Assembly (NCBI RefSeq): GCF_003057745.1
Contig: NZ_QBJD02000017.1
Span: 1-64,000 of the forward strand
Origin: Enterobacter sp. RIT418
GTDB taxonomy: Bacteria; Pseudomonadota; Gammaproteobacteria; Enterobacterales; Enterobacteriaceae
Direction of reading: 5' to 3'
Length of the DNA stretch: 64,000 nucleotides
This document shows, one piece after another, positions 54,080 to 62,561 of the stretch. The translations under genes and the position numbers were made by a program. Every line of letters begins with the position of its first letter. Within the stretch, counting starts at the first letter, position 1. The notes below the pieces were generated by a model that was not told the DNA's origin, did not search any database, and saw only the letters and a program-made list of their open reading frames with translations.

Positions 54080-54096
54080 CGGTTAGTTTCTGTTTA
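54080..54096 (+). promoter_or_regulatory. PhoP box of mgrB
   Basis: CGGTTA-GTTTC-TGTTTA is a direct repeat of the PhoP half-site (T/G)GTTTA with 5-base spacing, about 50 bases upstream of the mgrB start. mgrB is a PhoP-activated gene. Confidence 0.75.
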
Positions 54097-54145
54097 AGGT
54101 GGCCGTGTTAACCTGGTCGCATCGGGTCATAAAACGGAGTGTGGA

Positions 54146-54289
54146 GTGAAAAAAATACGCTGGGTGGTTCTGATTATTGTATTGATTGCATGCGTGCTGC
54201 TGTGGACGCAAACAATCAACGTGATGTGCGATCAGGACGTACAATTTTTTAGCGGCGTTTGTGCAATTAACCAGTTTATTCCCTGGTAG
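54146..54289 (+). CDS. mgrB: PhoQ feedback inhibitor MgrB
   Basis: Small inner-membrane protein that binds and restrains the PhoQ sensor kinase; its loss raises colistin resistance in Klebsiella. The GTG start at 54146 follows GGAG and gives exactly 47 residues with one membrane span (about 6-24) and the conserved periplasmic cysteines C28 and C39 (VMCDQD, GVCAIN). The gene is intact, with the expected C-terminus INQFIPW. Confidence 0.95.
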   Translation: MKKIRWVVLIIVLIACVLLWTQTINVMCDQDVQFFSGVCAINQFIPW

Positions 54290-54362
54290 TTAGCATTTTT
54301 CTGCCAGGTGATTTCCTTCCTTCCCGCCAGTGGTAAACTAGCCGTTTTTATGAGGTGGTAAA

Positions 54363-54653
54363 ATGGGTGAGTTAATCAATTCGGGGCTGCTGGGTATGGC
54401 TTCCCTGGTGGTGTCGTTCGTTGTTCTGGTCGTTGGGCTAATCCTGTGGTTTTTCGTTAACCGCGCCAGCTCCCGTACGAATGAACACATTGAGCTGCTG
54501 GAAGCGCTGCTCGATCAGCAAAAGCGTCAGACTGCGCTGCTGCGCCGTCTGTGCGAAGCGAACGAGCCGGAAGAGAAGGCTGATGCTAACGCGGCCGTAG
54601 CGGGCGGTCGGGAAGATGAAGACGATTTTATTCGCCTGGTGGCGGAGCGCTAA
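54363..54653 (+). CDS. yebO: Small membrane protein YebO
   Basis: Conserved single-span protein of unknown function. The 96-residue product has one hydrophobic segment (MASLVVSFVVLVVGLILWFFV, about 12-32) followed by a charged, probably helical cytoplasmic tail with the strongly conserved NEHIELLEALLDQQKRQ stretch. It lies downstream of mgrB as in E. coli. Confidence 0.94.
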   Translation: MGELINSGLLGMASLVVSFVVLVVGLILWFFVNRASSRTNEHIELLEALLDQQKRQTALLRRLCEANEPEEKADANAAVAGGREDEDDFIRLVAER

Positions 54654-54676
54654 CCGGTGATTTGCAGGAGGTGGCC

Positions 54677-55666
54677 GTGGTCTGGAAAAATCCCTGGTAC
54701 GACGCCTCTCTGAAGCACCATACTGAAGAGGGTTTTCGCAACACGGCGTCTGTCGGGCATCAGCCAGGCGACGTTGAACGGTGGCGCAAAGCGCGTAAAG
54801 CCACCGGTTTGCCAAAGCCCCCCTCGCTGGGATACGACGCATTTCTCAAGCGCTGGTGGCAGCCCGCCGCGCTTAATGACTTCGCTGAAGATGGAGCATG
54901 GTGGCTTGGCCATGCCAGCGTGCTGCTGCGAATGGACGGCAACACTATCCTGACCGATCCGGTTCTCTCCCAACGCGCGTCTCCTTTGCCGTTTATGGGG
55001 CCCCGGCGCAAAACGCCACCCTGTATCACTCCTGAACGCCTGCCCCATCTGGATGCGCTGGTCATTTCCCATAACCATTACGATCATCTTGATACCGCGA
55101 CGGTGCGCTGTCTCCTCAGGCGTTTTCCAGCCCTTACCGTGTTTATCCCACTTGGCCTGGGGGAATGGTTTCGTCGGCGCGGCGCACGAAACATCGTTGA
55201 GCTCGACTGGTGGCAGAGCATAACGTGGCGGGGAATGACCTTTACCGCCGTCCCGGCACAGCACTGGAGTATGCGAACCCTGTGGGATCGCAATCGTTCC
55301 CTGTGGTGCGGCTGGGTGTTTGAGGGGCGTCAGCGACGCTTTTGGTTTAGCGGCGACACGGGATACTCCCCGGAGCTGCTGACGATCCCCGAGCGGCTGG
55401 GAAAGATAGACGCCGCCGCGCTGCCTATTGGTGCATATGCACCGCGATGGTTCATGTCCATCCACCATATGGACCCGCAGAGCGCCGTCGATCTCTGGAC
55501 CGCTTTAGGCCAGCCGCTGGCATTTCCCATCCACTGGGGCGTGTTTGAGCTGGGGGATGAATCGCTCGATGAGCCGGTTCATGAGCTCGCGCAGGCGCTA
55601 AATGATTTAGCTCCGGTTAATCCCTCTTTTAGATCACTGAAAATTGGTGAATATTTATCCTTGTAA
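54677..55666 (+). CDS. MBL-fold metallo-hydrolase (NAPE-PLD/UlaG-like)
   Basis: Predicted cytoplasmic metallo-beta-lactamase-fold hydrolase. The GTG at 54677 follows a strong AGGAGG (54666-54671) and gives 329 residues. Metal motifs are visible: SHNHYDHLD (the HxHxDH signature), AQHWS, FSGDTGYS and the late PIHWGVFELG. The extended N-terminal region (GHQPGDVERW, FLKRWW) and the LGHASVLLRMDGNTILTDPVLS segment resemble bacterial relatives of NAPE-hydrolysing phospholipase D. The gene sits 23 bases after yebO, where E. coli K-12 has yobF. The substrate is unknown; a lipid or phosphodiester is a guess from the family. Confidence 0.85.
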   Translation: MVWKNPWYDASLKHHTEEGFRNTASVGHQPGDVERWRKARKATGLPKPPSLGYDAFLKRWWQPAALNDFAEDGAWWLGHASVLLRMDGNTILTDPVLSQRASPLPFMGPRRKTPPCITPERLPHLDALVISHNHYDHLDTATVRCLLRRFPALTVFIPLGLGEWFRRRGARNIVELDWWQSITWRGMTFTAVPAQHWSMRTLWDRNRSLWCGWVFEGRQRRFWFSGDTGYSPELLTIPERLGKIDAAALPIGAYAPRWFMSIHHMDPQSAVDLWTALGQPLAFPIHWGVFELGDESLDEPVHELAQALNDLAPVNPSFRSLKIGEYLSL

Positions 55667-56188
55667 AAAAGAAATGCACTTTGCATATATTCTGTATTTG
55701 AAAACTTCAACATAACGTTTATTTTTATCGAAACGTTTTGCTTGCCTTTTTTTGAGGCAAAGTCATAAAAGTTTCATTATTTTAGTGCATAACACCTGTT
55801 ATTAACTGTTGCTTTTTAATACAGCTTACGCGTGTTTAAAACGCGTGGCTTACATAGACACACTTTCTTGGCGTTGTACCGTTTCCTGCATAACTTTTCA
55901 CAATTTGTTCTAACTCAGGCAGAGCATTAAAGAAAGTTTCCATTTCGCCTGGACGGTTTGAAATGATTGAGCTATGGTAAAAAAGTCTTTGATTACAGCG
56001 GTTGCGAATGCAGCGGTCAGGCGGTCAGGGCTGGCAGCGTGCCCAATTCTTAGCGCATAAATGCGCAAAGCAGCACGGGAGAGTGCCAGAATTTGTGCGG
56101 CGGATCGAGACACGTTTAAAAATGGCTTGCCATATTAAACGTTGTATGTGATAACACGTTTTGGGTCAAACGAGGTACAGTTCTGTTT
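55667..56188. other. Long AT-rich gap upstream of yobF-cspC
   Basis: About 520 bases without a supportable gene. It includes a TTGCCT-loop-AGGCAA hairpin (55743-55759), an ACGCGT pair (55828-55846) and several A/T tracts. A 28-codon frame at 55975 (M-V-K-K-S-L-I-T-A) begins like a signal peptide but is too short to support. The promoter and untranslated leader of yobF-cspC are expected here. Confidence 0.5.
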
Positions 56189-56320
56189 ATGTGTGGCATT
56201 TTCAGTAAAGAAGTCCTGAGTAAACACGTTGTCGTTGAATACCGCTTCTCTGCCGAACCTTATATTAGTGCCTCATGCAGTAATGTCTCAGTTTTATCTC
56301 AGTTAATGCCTGCGGGCTAA
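56189..56320 (+). CDS. yobF: Small protein YobF
   Basis: Small protein of unknown function encoded upstream of cspC and stress-inducible in E. coli. The ATG at 56189 gives 43 residues ([13 protein letters not shown] start, then [20 protein letters not shown]), agreeing closely with the E. coli protein (47 residues) except for a shorter, different C-terminus. It lies 26 bases before cspC. Confidence 0.88.
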
Positions 56321-56346
56321 GAAAACACTCTAAGGAATTTTGCAAA

Positions 56347-56556
56347 ATGGCAAAGATTAAAGGTCAAGTTAAGTGGTTCAACGAATCTAAAGGTTTTGGC
56401 TTCATTACTCCTGCTGACGGCAGCAAAGACGTGTTCGTACACTTCTCTGCAATCCAGGGTAACGGCTTCAAAACTCTGGCTGAAGGCCAGAACGTAGAGT
56501 TCGAAATTCAGGACGGCCAGAAAGGCCCTGCTGCAGTTAACGTAACTGCTATCTGA
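56347..56556 (+). CDS. cspC: Cold-shock-family RNA chaperone CspC
   Basis: Constitutive CSD-fold RNA/ssDNA-binding protein that stabilises stress mRNAs such as rpoS. The 69-residue protein has RNP1 (KGFGFITP, about 16-23) and RNP2 (VFVHFSAI, about 30-37). AAGGA (56331-56335) precedes the ATG. It follows yobF and ends in a terminator. Confidence 0.97.
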
Positions 56557-56599
56557 TCGAATCGCTGCTGACTGAAGGGCGTAAGCGCTTCAATCTCAG

Positions 56600-56632
56600 A
56601 CATAAAGCCTCGCTTAAGCGGGGCTTTTTTAG
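56600..56632 (+). terminator. cspC terminator
   Basis: AAAGCCTCGCTTAAGCGGGGCTTTTTT forms a stem AAGCCTCGCTTAAGCGGGGCTT with a T6 tail. Confidence 0.9.
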
Positions 56633-56774
56633 CGCTGTATCTTTCAAAGTATGTCGAAAGCCTGCCTCATTCGCACCTTGTTGCAAATATGCGAAGGTAT
56701 TAGCATTACCCTCCCTCCTTCCATAAGGTTTTTCTCGTTAAATCAGGGCGTTGATAAACAGTCCTGAGGTTCAG

Positions 56775-58493
56775 GTGAAAAAGAAAACGATGTTAAACAC
56801 CGGAAGCTTCACGCCGGTGCGCTTTGCGCTACTTTGTTTTGCCATTTTTTGTAGTCTTGCCTTTCTTCTGGGCCGCGTTGCCTGGCTGCAGATCGTCAAA
56901 CCCGATAACCTGGTGAAGCAGGAAGATATGCGTTCGCTGCGCGAAGTGCCGATTGATGCCCCGCGCGGAATGATCGTTGACCGTGAAGGGCGACCTCTTG
57001 CCGTGAGCGTCCCCGTTAGGGCCGTCTGGGCCGATCCCAAAACCGTGCTGGCAAAGGGGGGCGTCGGCTATGACGACCGCTGGCAGGCGCTGGCAAATGC
57101 GCTGCATCTTTCCCTCGGCACGCTGGCTTCGCGCATTAACAGTAACCCTCAGGGGCGATTTATTTATCTTGCGCGCCAGGTCGATCCGTCACAGGCGCAG
57201 TGGATCGATAAGCTTCGTTTGCCGGGCATCAGCCTGCGCGACGAGTCGCGCCGTTTTTATCCCGCCGGCCACGTGGCGGCGAATCTGATTGGCTTCACCA
57301 ACATCGACGGGCAGGGAATTGAGGGAATAGAAAAAAGCTTTAACGCGCAGCTCACGGGCAAACCGGGCGTCAGGCAGGTGAGGAAGGATCGCTACGGCCA
57401 CGTGGTCGAAAATCTGACGGAGGTGCCTGCCGTGCCCGCACATAACATCCAGCTGAGCATTGACGAGCGTCTGCAAACCATCACTGAAGACGCGCTGGAT
57501 AACGCGGTAGCGTGGAACAAGGCCGAGTCCGGGGCGTCGGTGCTCATTAACATTCAGACCGGCGAGATTCTGGCGATGGCGAGCTTTCCGGACTTTAACC
57601 CCAATAACCGGGAAGGGGCGACGCTGAATGACTTTCGCAACCGGGCGATCAGCGATACCTTCGAGCCGGGATCAACGGTCAAACCGCTGGTGCTGATGAC
57701 CGCGCTTCAGCAGGGGCTGGTGCAGCCGGACAGCGTAATCGATACACGACCCTATACGCTTGATGGCCACCGCATTCGCGACGTTGGCTATTACCCCGAA
57801 CTTACGATGACCGGCATTCTGCAAAAATCCAGCGACACGGGCGTTTCCCGGCTATCCCTGGCGATGCCCATTCAGCGCCTGCTTGAAACCTACAAAAACT
57901 TTGGCTTTGGGACCAGCACCGGGCTGGGCTTGACCGGAGAAAGCGCCGGTTTGCTGCCGCAGCGTAAATACTGGGGCCAGCTCGACCGCGCGACGTTTGC
58001 GTTTGGCTACGGCCTGATGGTGACGCCGCTGCAGCTGGCGCACGTTTACGCGACTATCGGCAGCTACGGGCTCTCTCGGCCCTTATCGATCACCCGCATC
58101 GATCCGCCGGTCATGGGGCAACGGGTGATGTCGGAGGAGATAGCCCATGAGGTGGAACACATGATGGAAAGCGTCGCGCTGCCGGGAGGCGGCGGGGTAA
58201 AAGCCGCGGTGCGGGATTACCGCGTGGCGGTGAAAACCGGCACGGCGAAGAAAATCGATGAGAATGGAAAATATGTCGACAAATACGTTGCCTATACCGC
58301 AGGCGTGGCGCCAGCAAGCAATCCGCGCTTTGCGCTGGTGGTGGTGATTAACGATCCGCAGAACGGAGCTTATTACGGCGGAGCCGTTTCCGCGCCGGTG
58401 TTCAGTGAGATTATGGGCAACGTGCTGCGTCTGGAAAACGTCAAACCGGACGGCCTTCCGGCAGATTCTGACCACCTGATCGTCATGCGTTAA
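56775..58493 (+). CDS. FtsI-like class B penicillin-binding protein (PBP3SAL type)
   Basis: Second FtsI-like transpeptidase; in Salmonella the orthologue at this place (PBP3SAL) supports division at acidic pH inside cells. The GTG at 56775 with GAGG at 56766-56769 gives 572 residues; TTG 56751 and ATG 56790 are alternatives. It has one N-terminal membrane anchor (about 15-35) and a transpeptidase domain with catalytic Ser in GSTVKP (about 300-304) and KTGTAK (about 487). The second motif reads SSD (352-354) where E. coli FtsI has SSN. It is not the dcw-cluster ftsI, since its neighbours are cspC and rlmA. Confidence 0.9.
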   Translation: MKKKTMLNTGSFTPVRFALLCFAIFCSLAFLLGRVAWLQIVKPDNLVKQEDMRSLREVPIDAPRGMIVDREGRPLAVSVPVRAVWADPKTVLAKGGVGYDDRWQALANALHLSLGTLASRINSNPQGRFIYLARQVDPSQAQWIDKLRLPGISLRDESRRFYPAGHVAANLIGFTNIDGQGIEGIEKSFNAQLTGKPGVRQVRKDRYGHVVENLTEVPAVPAHNIQLSIDERLQTITEDALDNAVAWNKAESGASVLINIQTGEILAMASFPDFNPNNREGATLNDFRNRAISDTFEPGSTVKPLVLMTALQQGLVQPDSVIDTRPYTLDGHRIRDVGYYPELTMTGILQKSSDTGVSRLSLAMPIQRLLETYKNFGFGTSTGLGLTGESAGLLPQRKYWGQLDRATFAFGYGLMVTPLQLAHVYATIGSYGLSRPLSITRIDPPVMGQRVMSEEIAHEVEHMMESVALPGGGGVKAAVRDYRVAVKTGTAKKIDENGKYVDKYVAYTAGVAPASNPRFALVVVINDPQNGAYYGGAVSAPVFSEIMGNVLRLENVKPDGLPADSDHLIVMR

Positions 58494-58561
58494 TCCAGCC
58501 GTTTATAACCCGGGCGAATAGCGTTACACTTTCGCCCTTTACATCACGTCCCGGAGTATTC

Positions 58562-59377
58562 ATGTCTTTCAGCTGTCCTCTTTGCCATGCCCGTCTAACG
58601 CGCGCGGAGAAAAGCTTTACCTGTCCTGAAGGACATCAGTTTGATATGGCAAAGGAAGGGTACGTGAATCTTCTTCCAGTTCAGCACAAGCGCTCGCGCG
58701 ACCCGGGTGACAGCGCTGAGATGATGCAGGCGCGCCGTGCGTTTCTGGATGCCGGGCACTATTTGCCCCTGAGAGAGCGCGTTTCGCAGCTGCTGGCAGA
58801 AACGTTCAGGCCGGGCACGGGCGCGCTGCTGGATATCGGCTGCGGTGAGGGCTACTACACCAATGCCTTTGCGTCGGTTGCAGGGGAGAAGGGCGCGCAG
58901 ACCTACGGGCTGGATGTCTCGAAGGTGGCTATCCGCGCGGCGGCAAAGCGCTATTCATCGGCGACCTTCTGCGTGGCGTCCAGCCACCGCCTGCCGTTTG
59001 AGGATGGCAGCATGGAGGCCGTGGTCCGCATCTATGCGCCCTGTAAGGCGGAAGAGCTCGCGCGGGTGGTAAAACCCGGAGGAAGGGTCATCACCGTCAC
59101 GCCGGGCCCGCGTCATCTGATGGAGCTAAAGGGCCTTATTTACGATGAAGTGCGCCTTCACGCGCCGCATTCCGAGATGCTGGCAGGCTTTGTGCTGAAG
59201 CAGGAAAAAACGGTTGCTTATGAAATGTGCCTGACGGGGGATGAAGCCGTCGCTTTGCTGCAAATGACGCCGTTTGCCTGGCGGGCAAAGCCGGAGGTAT
59301 GGGAAACGTTAGCGAAGCAGACGGCGTTTCGCTGCCAGACGGATTTCAGCATCCACTGCTGGCAGCGCGAGGGTTAA
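58562..59377 (+). CDS. rlmA: 23S rRNA (guanine-745-N1)-methyltransferase RlmA
   Basis: Methylates G745 of 23S rRNA. The 271-residue protein has an N-terminal zinc finger (CPLCHARL at 5-8 and CPEGHQF at 21-25) and a C-terminal SAM-binding domain ([15 protein letters not shown], about 93-107). The stop overlaps the stop side of the convergent mntP gene by 4 bases. Confidence 0.96.
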   Translation: MSFSCPLCHARLTRAEKSFTCPEGHQFDMAKEGYVNLLPVQHKRSRDPGDSAEMMQARRAFLDAGHYLPLRERVSQLLAETFRPGTGALLDIGCGEGYYTNAFASVAGEKGAQTYGLDVSKVAIRAAAKRYSSATFCVASSHRLPFEDGSMEAVVRIYAPCKAEELARVVKPGGRVITVTPGPRHLMELKGLIYDEVRLHAPHSEMLAGFVLKQEKTVAYEMCLTGDEAVALLQMTPFAWRAKPEVWETLAKQTAFRCQTDFSIHCWQREG

Positions 59378-59940
59378 CCGGCGAAGTGCGCCCAGAGGAT
59401 TTGGGCACCAATACCGATTAATACGATACCCCCCAGAATTTCGGCTCGCTTGCCCAGCAGCGGGCCAATAAAGCGGCCGACCATCATACCTAGCGTCGAC
59501 ATAATCATCGTAGCGCAGCCGATAGCCAGCGCGGTTGCAATAATATTGACCTGAAGGAACGCCAGCCCAACACCGACGGCCATGGCGTCAAGGCTGGTCG
59601 CGATCGCCGTCGTGACCAGCAGCCAGAATCCGTGGCGATGCTGCGGCTCCTCGTCTTCACCGCCGTTCCCGCGAAAACCCTCGATCATCATTCGACCGCC
59701 AAGGAAGACCAGCAGAATAAACGCGATCCAGTGGCTCCACTCGAGCACGAACTGGCTGGCGAGCATGCCAAGCCCCCAGCCGATCAGCGGAGTAATCGCT
59801 TCGATCGCGCCGAAAATCAGGCCGGTGCGCAGCGCTTCTGAAAATTTTGGTTTGTGGAGCGTGGCGCCCTTGCTGATGGAGACAGCAAACGCGTCCATAG
59901 ACATGCCGAAAGCGAGAAGAATTGTAGCGGAGATATTCAT
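59374..59940 (-). CDS. mntP: Manganese efflux pump MntP
   Basis: Inner-membrane exporter that protects against excess Mn2+. The ATG at 59940 ([21 protein letters not shown]) gives 188 residues with six membrane spans; the conserved Asp residues in SMDAFAVS and TSLDAMAVG are typical. A longer reading to 60030 runs into the riboswitch and is rejected. Control is unusually visible: a manganese riboswitch directly upstream, then a Fur box and two MntR-type palindromes. Confidence 0.96.
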   Translation of the reverse strand: MNISATILLAFGMSMDAFAVSISKGATLHKPKFSEALRTGLIFGAIEAITPLIGWGLGMLASQFVLEWSHWIAFILLVFLGGRMMIEGFRGNGGEDEEPQHRHGFWLLVTTAIATSLDAMAVGVGLAFLQVNIIATALAIGCATMIMSTLGMMVGRFIGPLLGKRAEILGGIVLIGIGAQILWAHFAG

Positions 59941-60007
59941 AACAGCGTCCAGACCGGGAGATATCCATATGACACACCACTGCCCCCAGTAAACAGCAGT
60001 TGATGTA

Positions 60008-60132
60008 TCTATGGTCTCGCCTGATCGCACCGCACGCTAAGCGTGCTGAAAGCGATCCGTACGTGCCACGTTTTTCAACGAGTATGTTGACACGTACATT
60101 TCCTGCGAACAGGAAATCGGCTACTCCCCAAC
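60008..60132 (-). promoter_or_regulatory. yybP-ykoY manganese riboswitch of mntP
   Basis: On the minus strand the leader shows the class hallmarks in order: GGGGAGTAGCCGATTTCC, the paired ACGTACGTG-like arms around a CATACTCG segment, GGCACGTACGG, a variable hairpin (AGCACGCTTAGCGTGC), and the closing GGCGAGACCA. It lies about 70 bases upstream of mntP, one of the two E. coli genes known to carry this Mn2+ sensor. Confidence 0.93.
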
Positions 60133-60204
60133 GACGGGCGCAACCTTAACATAATTTGAGAATATAAAACAATAAACAGAGTGGTTTATTTTATCTGATT
60201 AATT

Positions 60205-60223
60205 GATAACGATTTTCATTTAG
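60205..60223. promoter_or_regulatory. Putative Fur box upstream of mntP
   Basis: GATAACGATTTTCATTTAG matches 13 of 19 positions of the Fur consensus GATAATGATAATCATTATC. mntP has been reported as Fur-influenced in E. coli. Confidence 0.55.
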
Positions 60224-60271
60224 AAAAATGAGTGAAGGTACCGTTAATAAATATAAGTGAATTAAGGCAAG

Positions 60272-60293
60272 CGTTATAGCTTTGGCTATATTT
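60272..60293. promoter_or_regulatory. Putative MntR box 1 (mntP)
   Basis: The palindrome ATAGC-TTTG-GCTAT (60276-60289) with T-rich flank matches the centre of the MntR operator of E. coli mntH and mntP (ATAGC-N4-GCTAT). Confidence 0.65.
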
Positions 60294-60312
60294 TCTATGT
60301 GCGAACACCGCA

Positions 60313-60334
60313 ATATATAGCCATTGCTATGATT
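60313..60334. promoter_or_regulatory. Putative MntR box 2
   Basis: A second ATAGC-CATT-GCTAT palindrome (60317-60330) with AATAT and GATTTT flanks. Its centre is 41 bases, about four helical turns, from box 1, and it lies just after the yobD stop. Confidence 0.6.
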
Positions 60335-60340
60335 TTTAAA

Positions 60341-60799
60341 CTATTGAGTTTTAAGAAGTAATTTGTATATTTTTTCGAGATCGTCAATATTCTTAACGCG
60401 CACAAGCAGGCGGCGCTGTTCTAATTGCATCACCAGCACGCCGTCTTCAGATAAGTTCATCTCTTTAATTCGGCCATATTCTATCCACGCGTTGGCGAAG
60501 AAAAAGCCGCTGCTTTTGAAAATGATTTTAGGTGTACGTATCCAAAAGAGATAAACGGCCATTAATGCCAGCGCACATAATAACCATGTGGTTAATATTG
60601 CACCGTGCGCGGTGACGTTATTGTAAATTAAAATGACGACCAGGCCGGCGAAGATAAAACCATCGACGCGGCTGCGGCGGAGAAGGGGAAGGGAGAGCAG
60701 GGTTTCGCCGCGGCGGCGCGGCATGATGAATTCATCATAGATGGCGAAAGCCAGAAGGGCGGCAATAAACAAAACCAGTACGATGTCCGTGACAGTCAT
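60341..60799 (-). CDS. yobD: DUF986 inner-membrane protein YobD
   Basis: Membrane protein of unknown function, usually encoded after manXYZ. The 152-residue length equals E. coli. Three hydrophobic segments (about 5-22, 45-61, 67-87) precede a soluble tail with the conserved [22 protein letters not shown] stretch. It lies 50 bases downstream of manZ, separated by a hairpin, so it is probably expressed partly by read-through. Confidence 0.94.
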   Translation of the reverse strand: MTVTDIVLVLFIAALLAFAIYDEFIMPRRRGETLLSLPLLRRSRVDGFIFAGLVVILIYNNVTAHGAILTTWLLCALALMAVYLFWIRTPKIIFKSSGFFFANAWIEYGRIKEMNLSEDGVLVMQLEQRRLLVRVKNIDDLEKIYKLLLKTQ

Positions 60800-60812
60800 T
60801 CATCCTCCGAAA

Positions 60813-60842
60813 AAAAGCCGGGGGCAAGCCCCCGGCTTATAA
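60813..60842 (-). terminator. Hairpin after manZ
   Basis: AAGCCGGGGG-CAAG-CCCCCGGCTT is a very stable stem between manZ and yobD. The T-run on the minus-strand side is TTTTTTC, so it can end manXYZ transcripts, perhaps incompletely. Confidence 0.85.
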
Positions 60843-60849
60843 CACGTTC

Positions 60850-61701
60850 TTACAGACCGAGCAGGCCGACAGCGTAGCCCGCGATACCGATGACGAAGAA
60901 GCCAACGATGATCCACAGCGGGTTAACTTTCTTACGCAGCAGCCACATACAGGCGAAGGTCAACAGCAGCGGAACCAGGCCAGGCATCAGCTGGTCCAGA
61001 ATCGTCTGCACGGTGGTCACACGGGTTTGACCGTCCTGTCCGGTGATCGTTGATACCACCAGCGGAATGTTCACGTGCGTCCACTTGTTAACCAGCGCCC
61101 CCATGACAAACAGGCCGAGGATTGACGCCCCCTCGGTCAGTTTCTGCAGGAAGCCGCCGCCCATGTCCTTAACGATGTCCACGCCTTTGCGATAGCCGTA
61201 AGCCACGCCGTAGTAGCGGGTCAGCAGGCGCACGGCGTTGAACAGAATGAAGAACAGCAGCGGGCCAAGCAGGCTTCCGCTCATCGCGATACCCGCACCT
61301 AGTGCCGCAAATACCGGACGAACCGTACCCCAGAAGATTGGGTCACCTACGCCCGCCAGCGGGCCCATCAAACCGACTTTGATACCGTTGATCGCACCGT
61401 CGTCAATCTCGGCGCCGTTTGCGCGCTGCTCTTCCATCGCCAGGGTAACGCCCAGTACCGGCGCGGCGACATAAGGATGGGTGTTGAAAAATTCCAGGTG
61501 ACGCTTAATCGCCTGACGACGCGCTTCGTTGTTTTCCGGATACAGGCGTTTAATCGCCGGCACCATGGAGAAACAGAAGCCCAGCGCCTGCATACGTTCG
61601 AAGTTCCATGAACCCTGAAACAGGTTAGAACGGATGAACACGCCACGAATATCACCCGGAGTGAGTTTTTTCTCAGTGGTAGTTTTTGTCATATCAACCA
61701 T
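60850..61701 (-). CDS. manZ: Mannose PTS permease subunit IID
   Basis: Membrane subunit of the mannose/glucose/glucosamine phosphotransferase transporter. The ATG at 61701 (MVDMTKTTTEKK) with AGGTGAG upstream gives 283 residues, the E. coli length; a GTG three codons earlier (61710) is the alternative. Family features include the N-terminal GSWNFERMQALGF segment, MGPLAGVGDPIFWGT, and a hydrophobic C-terminus. It is the last gene of manXYZ. Confidence 0.97.
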   Translation of the reverse strand: MVDMTKTTTEKKLTPGDIRGVFIRSNLFQGSWNFERMQALGFCFSMVPAIKRLYPENNEARRQAIKRHLEFFNTHPYVAAPVLGVTLAMEEQRANGAEIDDGAINGIKVGLMGPLAGVGDPIFWGTVRPVFAALGAGIAMSGSLLGPLLFFILFNAVRLLTRYYGVAYGYRKGVDIVKDMGGGFLQKLTEGASILGLFVMGALVNKWTHVNIPLVVSTITGQDGQTRVTTVQTILDQLMPGLVPLLLTFACMWLLRKKVNPLWIIVGFFVIGIAGYAVGLLGL

Positions 61702-61713
61702 GTCGCTCACCTG

Positions 61714-62514
61714 CTAGTCCAGTTCGTTATCGAGATCGTTATTACCAGCAGCCTGCGCCGGAGCACCCGCTACGCGGTTATATTTCGGGCTAAGCTGGAT
61801 GTAGAGAATCGCCATGACCGCACCAATCACACCCAGCGCAACCAGGTTGAAGTTGGTGAAAGCGGCGGTAACGAAGCCGAGGTAGAAGAACGGCATCAGG
61901 TAGCCTGCGCGCATCATGTTGATAACCATCGCGTAACCTACGACGACGATCATACCGCCCGCGATGTTCAGGCCGCCGGTCACCACTTCTGGAATGGCGT
62001 TCAGCATGCTCTGCACTTCGCTCGTACCGACGGAGATAGCAACGATAACCGCTGGGATCGCGATACGCATCGCCTGCAGGAACAGGGACGAGACGTGAAG
62101 CCATGAGAGCGCCGTCAGGTTGCCATTATCCGCCGCTTTATCTGCCGCGTGCTGGAAGGCCACGGTGATAGTACGAACGATGATGGTCAGCACCTGGCCC
62201 GCAGCGGCCAGAGGGATGGCCAGCGCGATGCCTGCACCGATACTTTGATGCCCGGCGATAACCAGAACGGTAGAAATAATGGATGCCAGAGCCGCATCGG
62301 GCGCAACCGCCGCACCGATGTTCATCCAGCCGAGGGCGATCATTTCCAGGGTACCACCGATGATGATACCGGTTTTCATATCACCGAGAACGGCACCGAT
62401 CAGCGTACAGGCCACCAGCGGACGGTGGAACTGAAATTCATCAAGTACGGATTCCATACCCGCAATACATGCGACGACGAACACCAGCACAATCTGAAGA
62501 GTGGTAATCTCCAT
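61714..62514 (-). CDS. manY: Mannose PTS permease subunit IIC
   Basis: Channel-forming membrane subunit of the mannose PTS. The 266-residue protein has several membrane spans and the IIC-family segment GGTLEMIALGWMNIGAAVAPDAALASI. Together with ManZ it is also the entry route for lambda-type phage DNA and some bacteriocins in E. coli. It lies 47 bases after manX and 12 bases before manZ. Confidence 0.97.
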   Translation of the reverse strand: MEITTLQIVLVFVVACIAGMESVLDEFQFHRPLVACTLIGAVLGDMKTGIIIGGTLEMIALGWMNIGAAVAPDAALASIISTVLVIAGHQSIGAGIALAIPLAAAGQVLTIIVRTITVAFQHAADKAADNGNLTALSWLHVSSLFLQAMRIAIPAVIVAISVGTSEVQSMLNAIPEVVTGGLNIAGGMIVVVGYAMVINMMRAGYLMPFFYLGFVTAAFTNFNLVALGVIGAVMAILYIQLSPKYNRVAGAPAQAAGNNDLDNELD

Positions 62515-62561
62515 TGTACTTCTCCTATTACATTATCTTTATGTGAAAAACCGGCGCGGGC

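Noticed and set aside
55975..56061. 28-codon frame starting like a signal peptide upstream of yobF
   Set aside because: No ribosome binding site and too short, with a basic tail unlike a mature secreted peptide.
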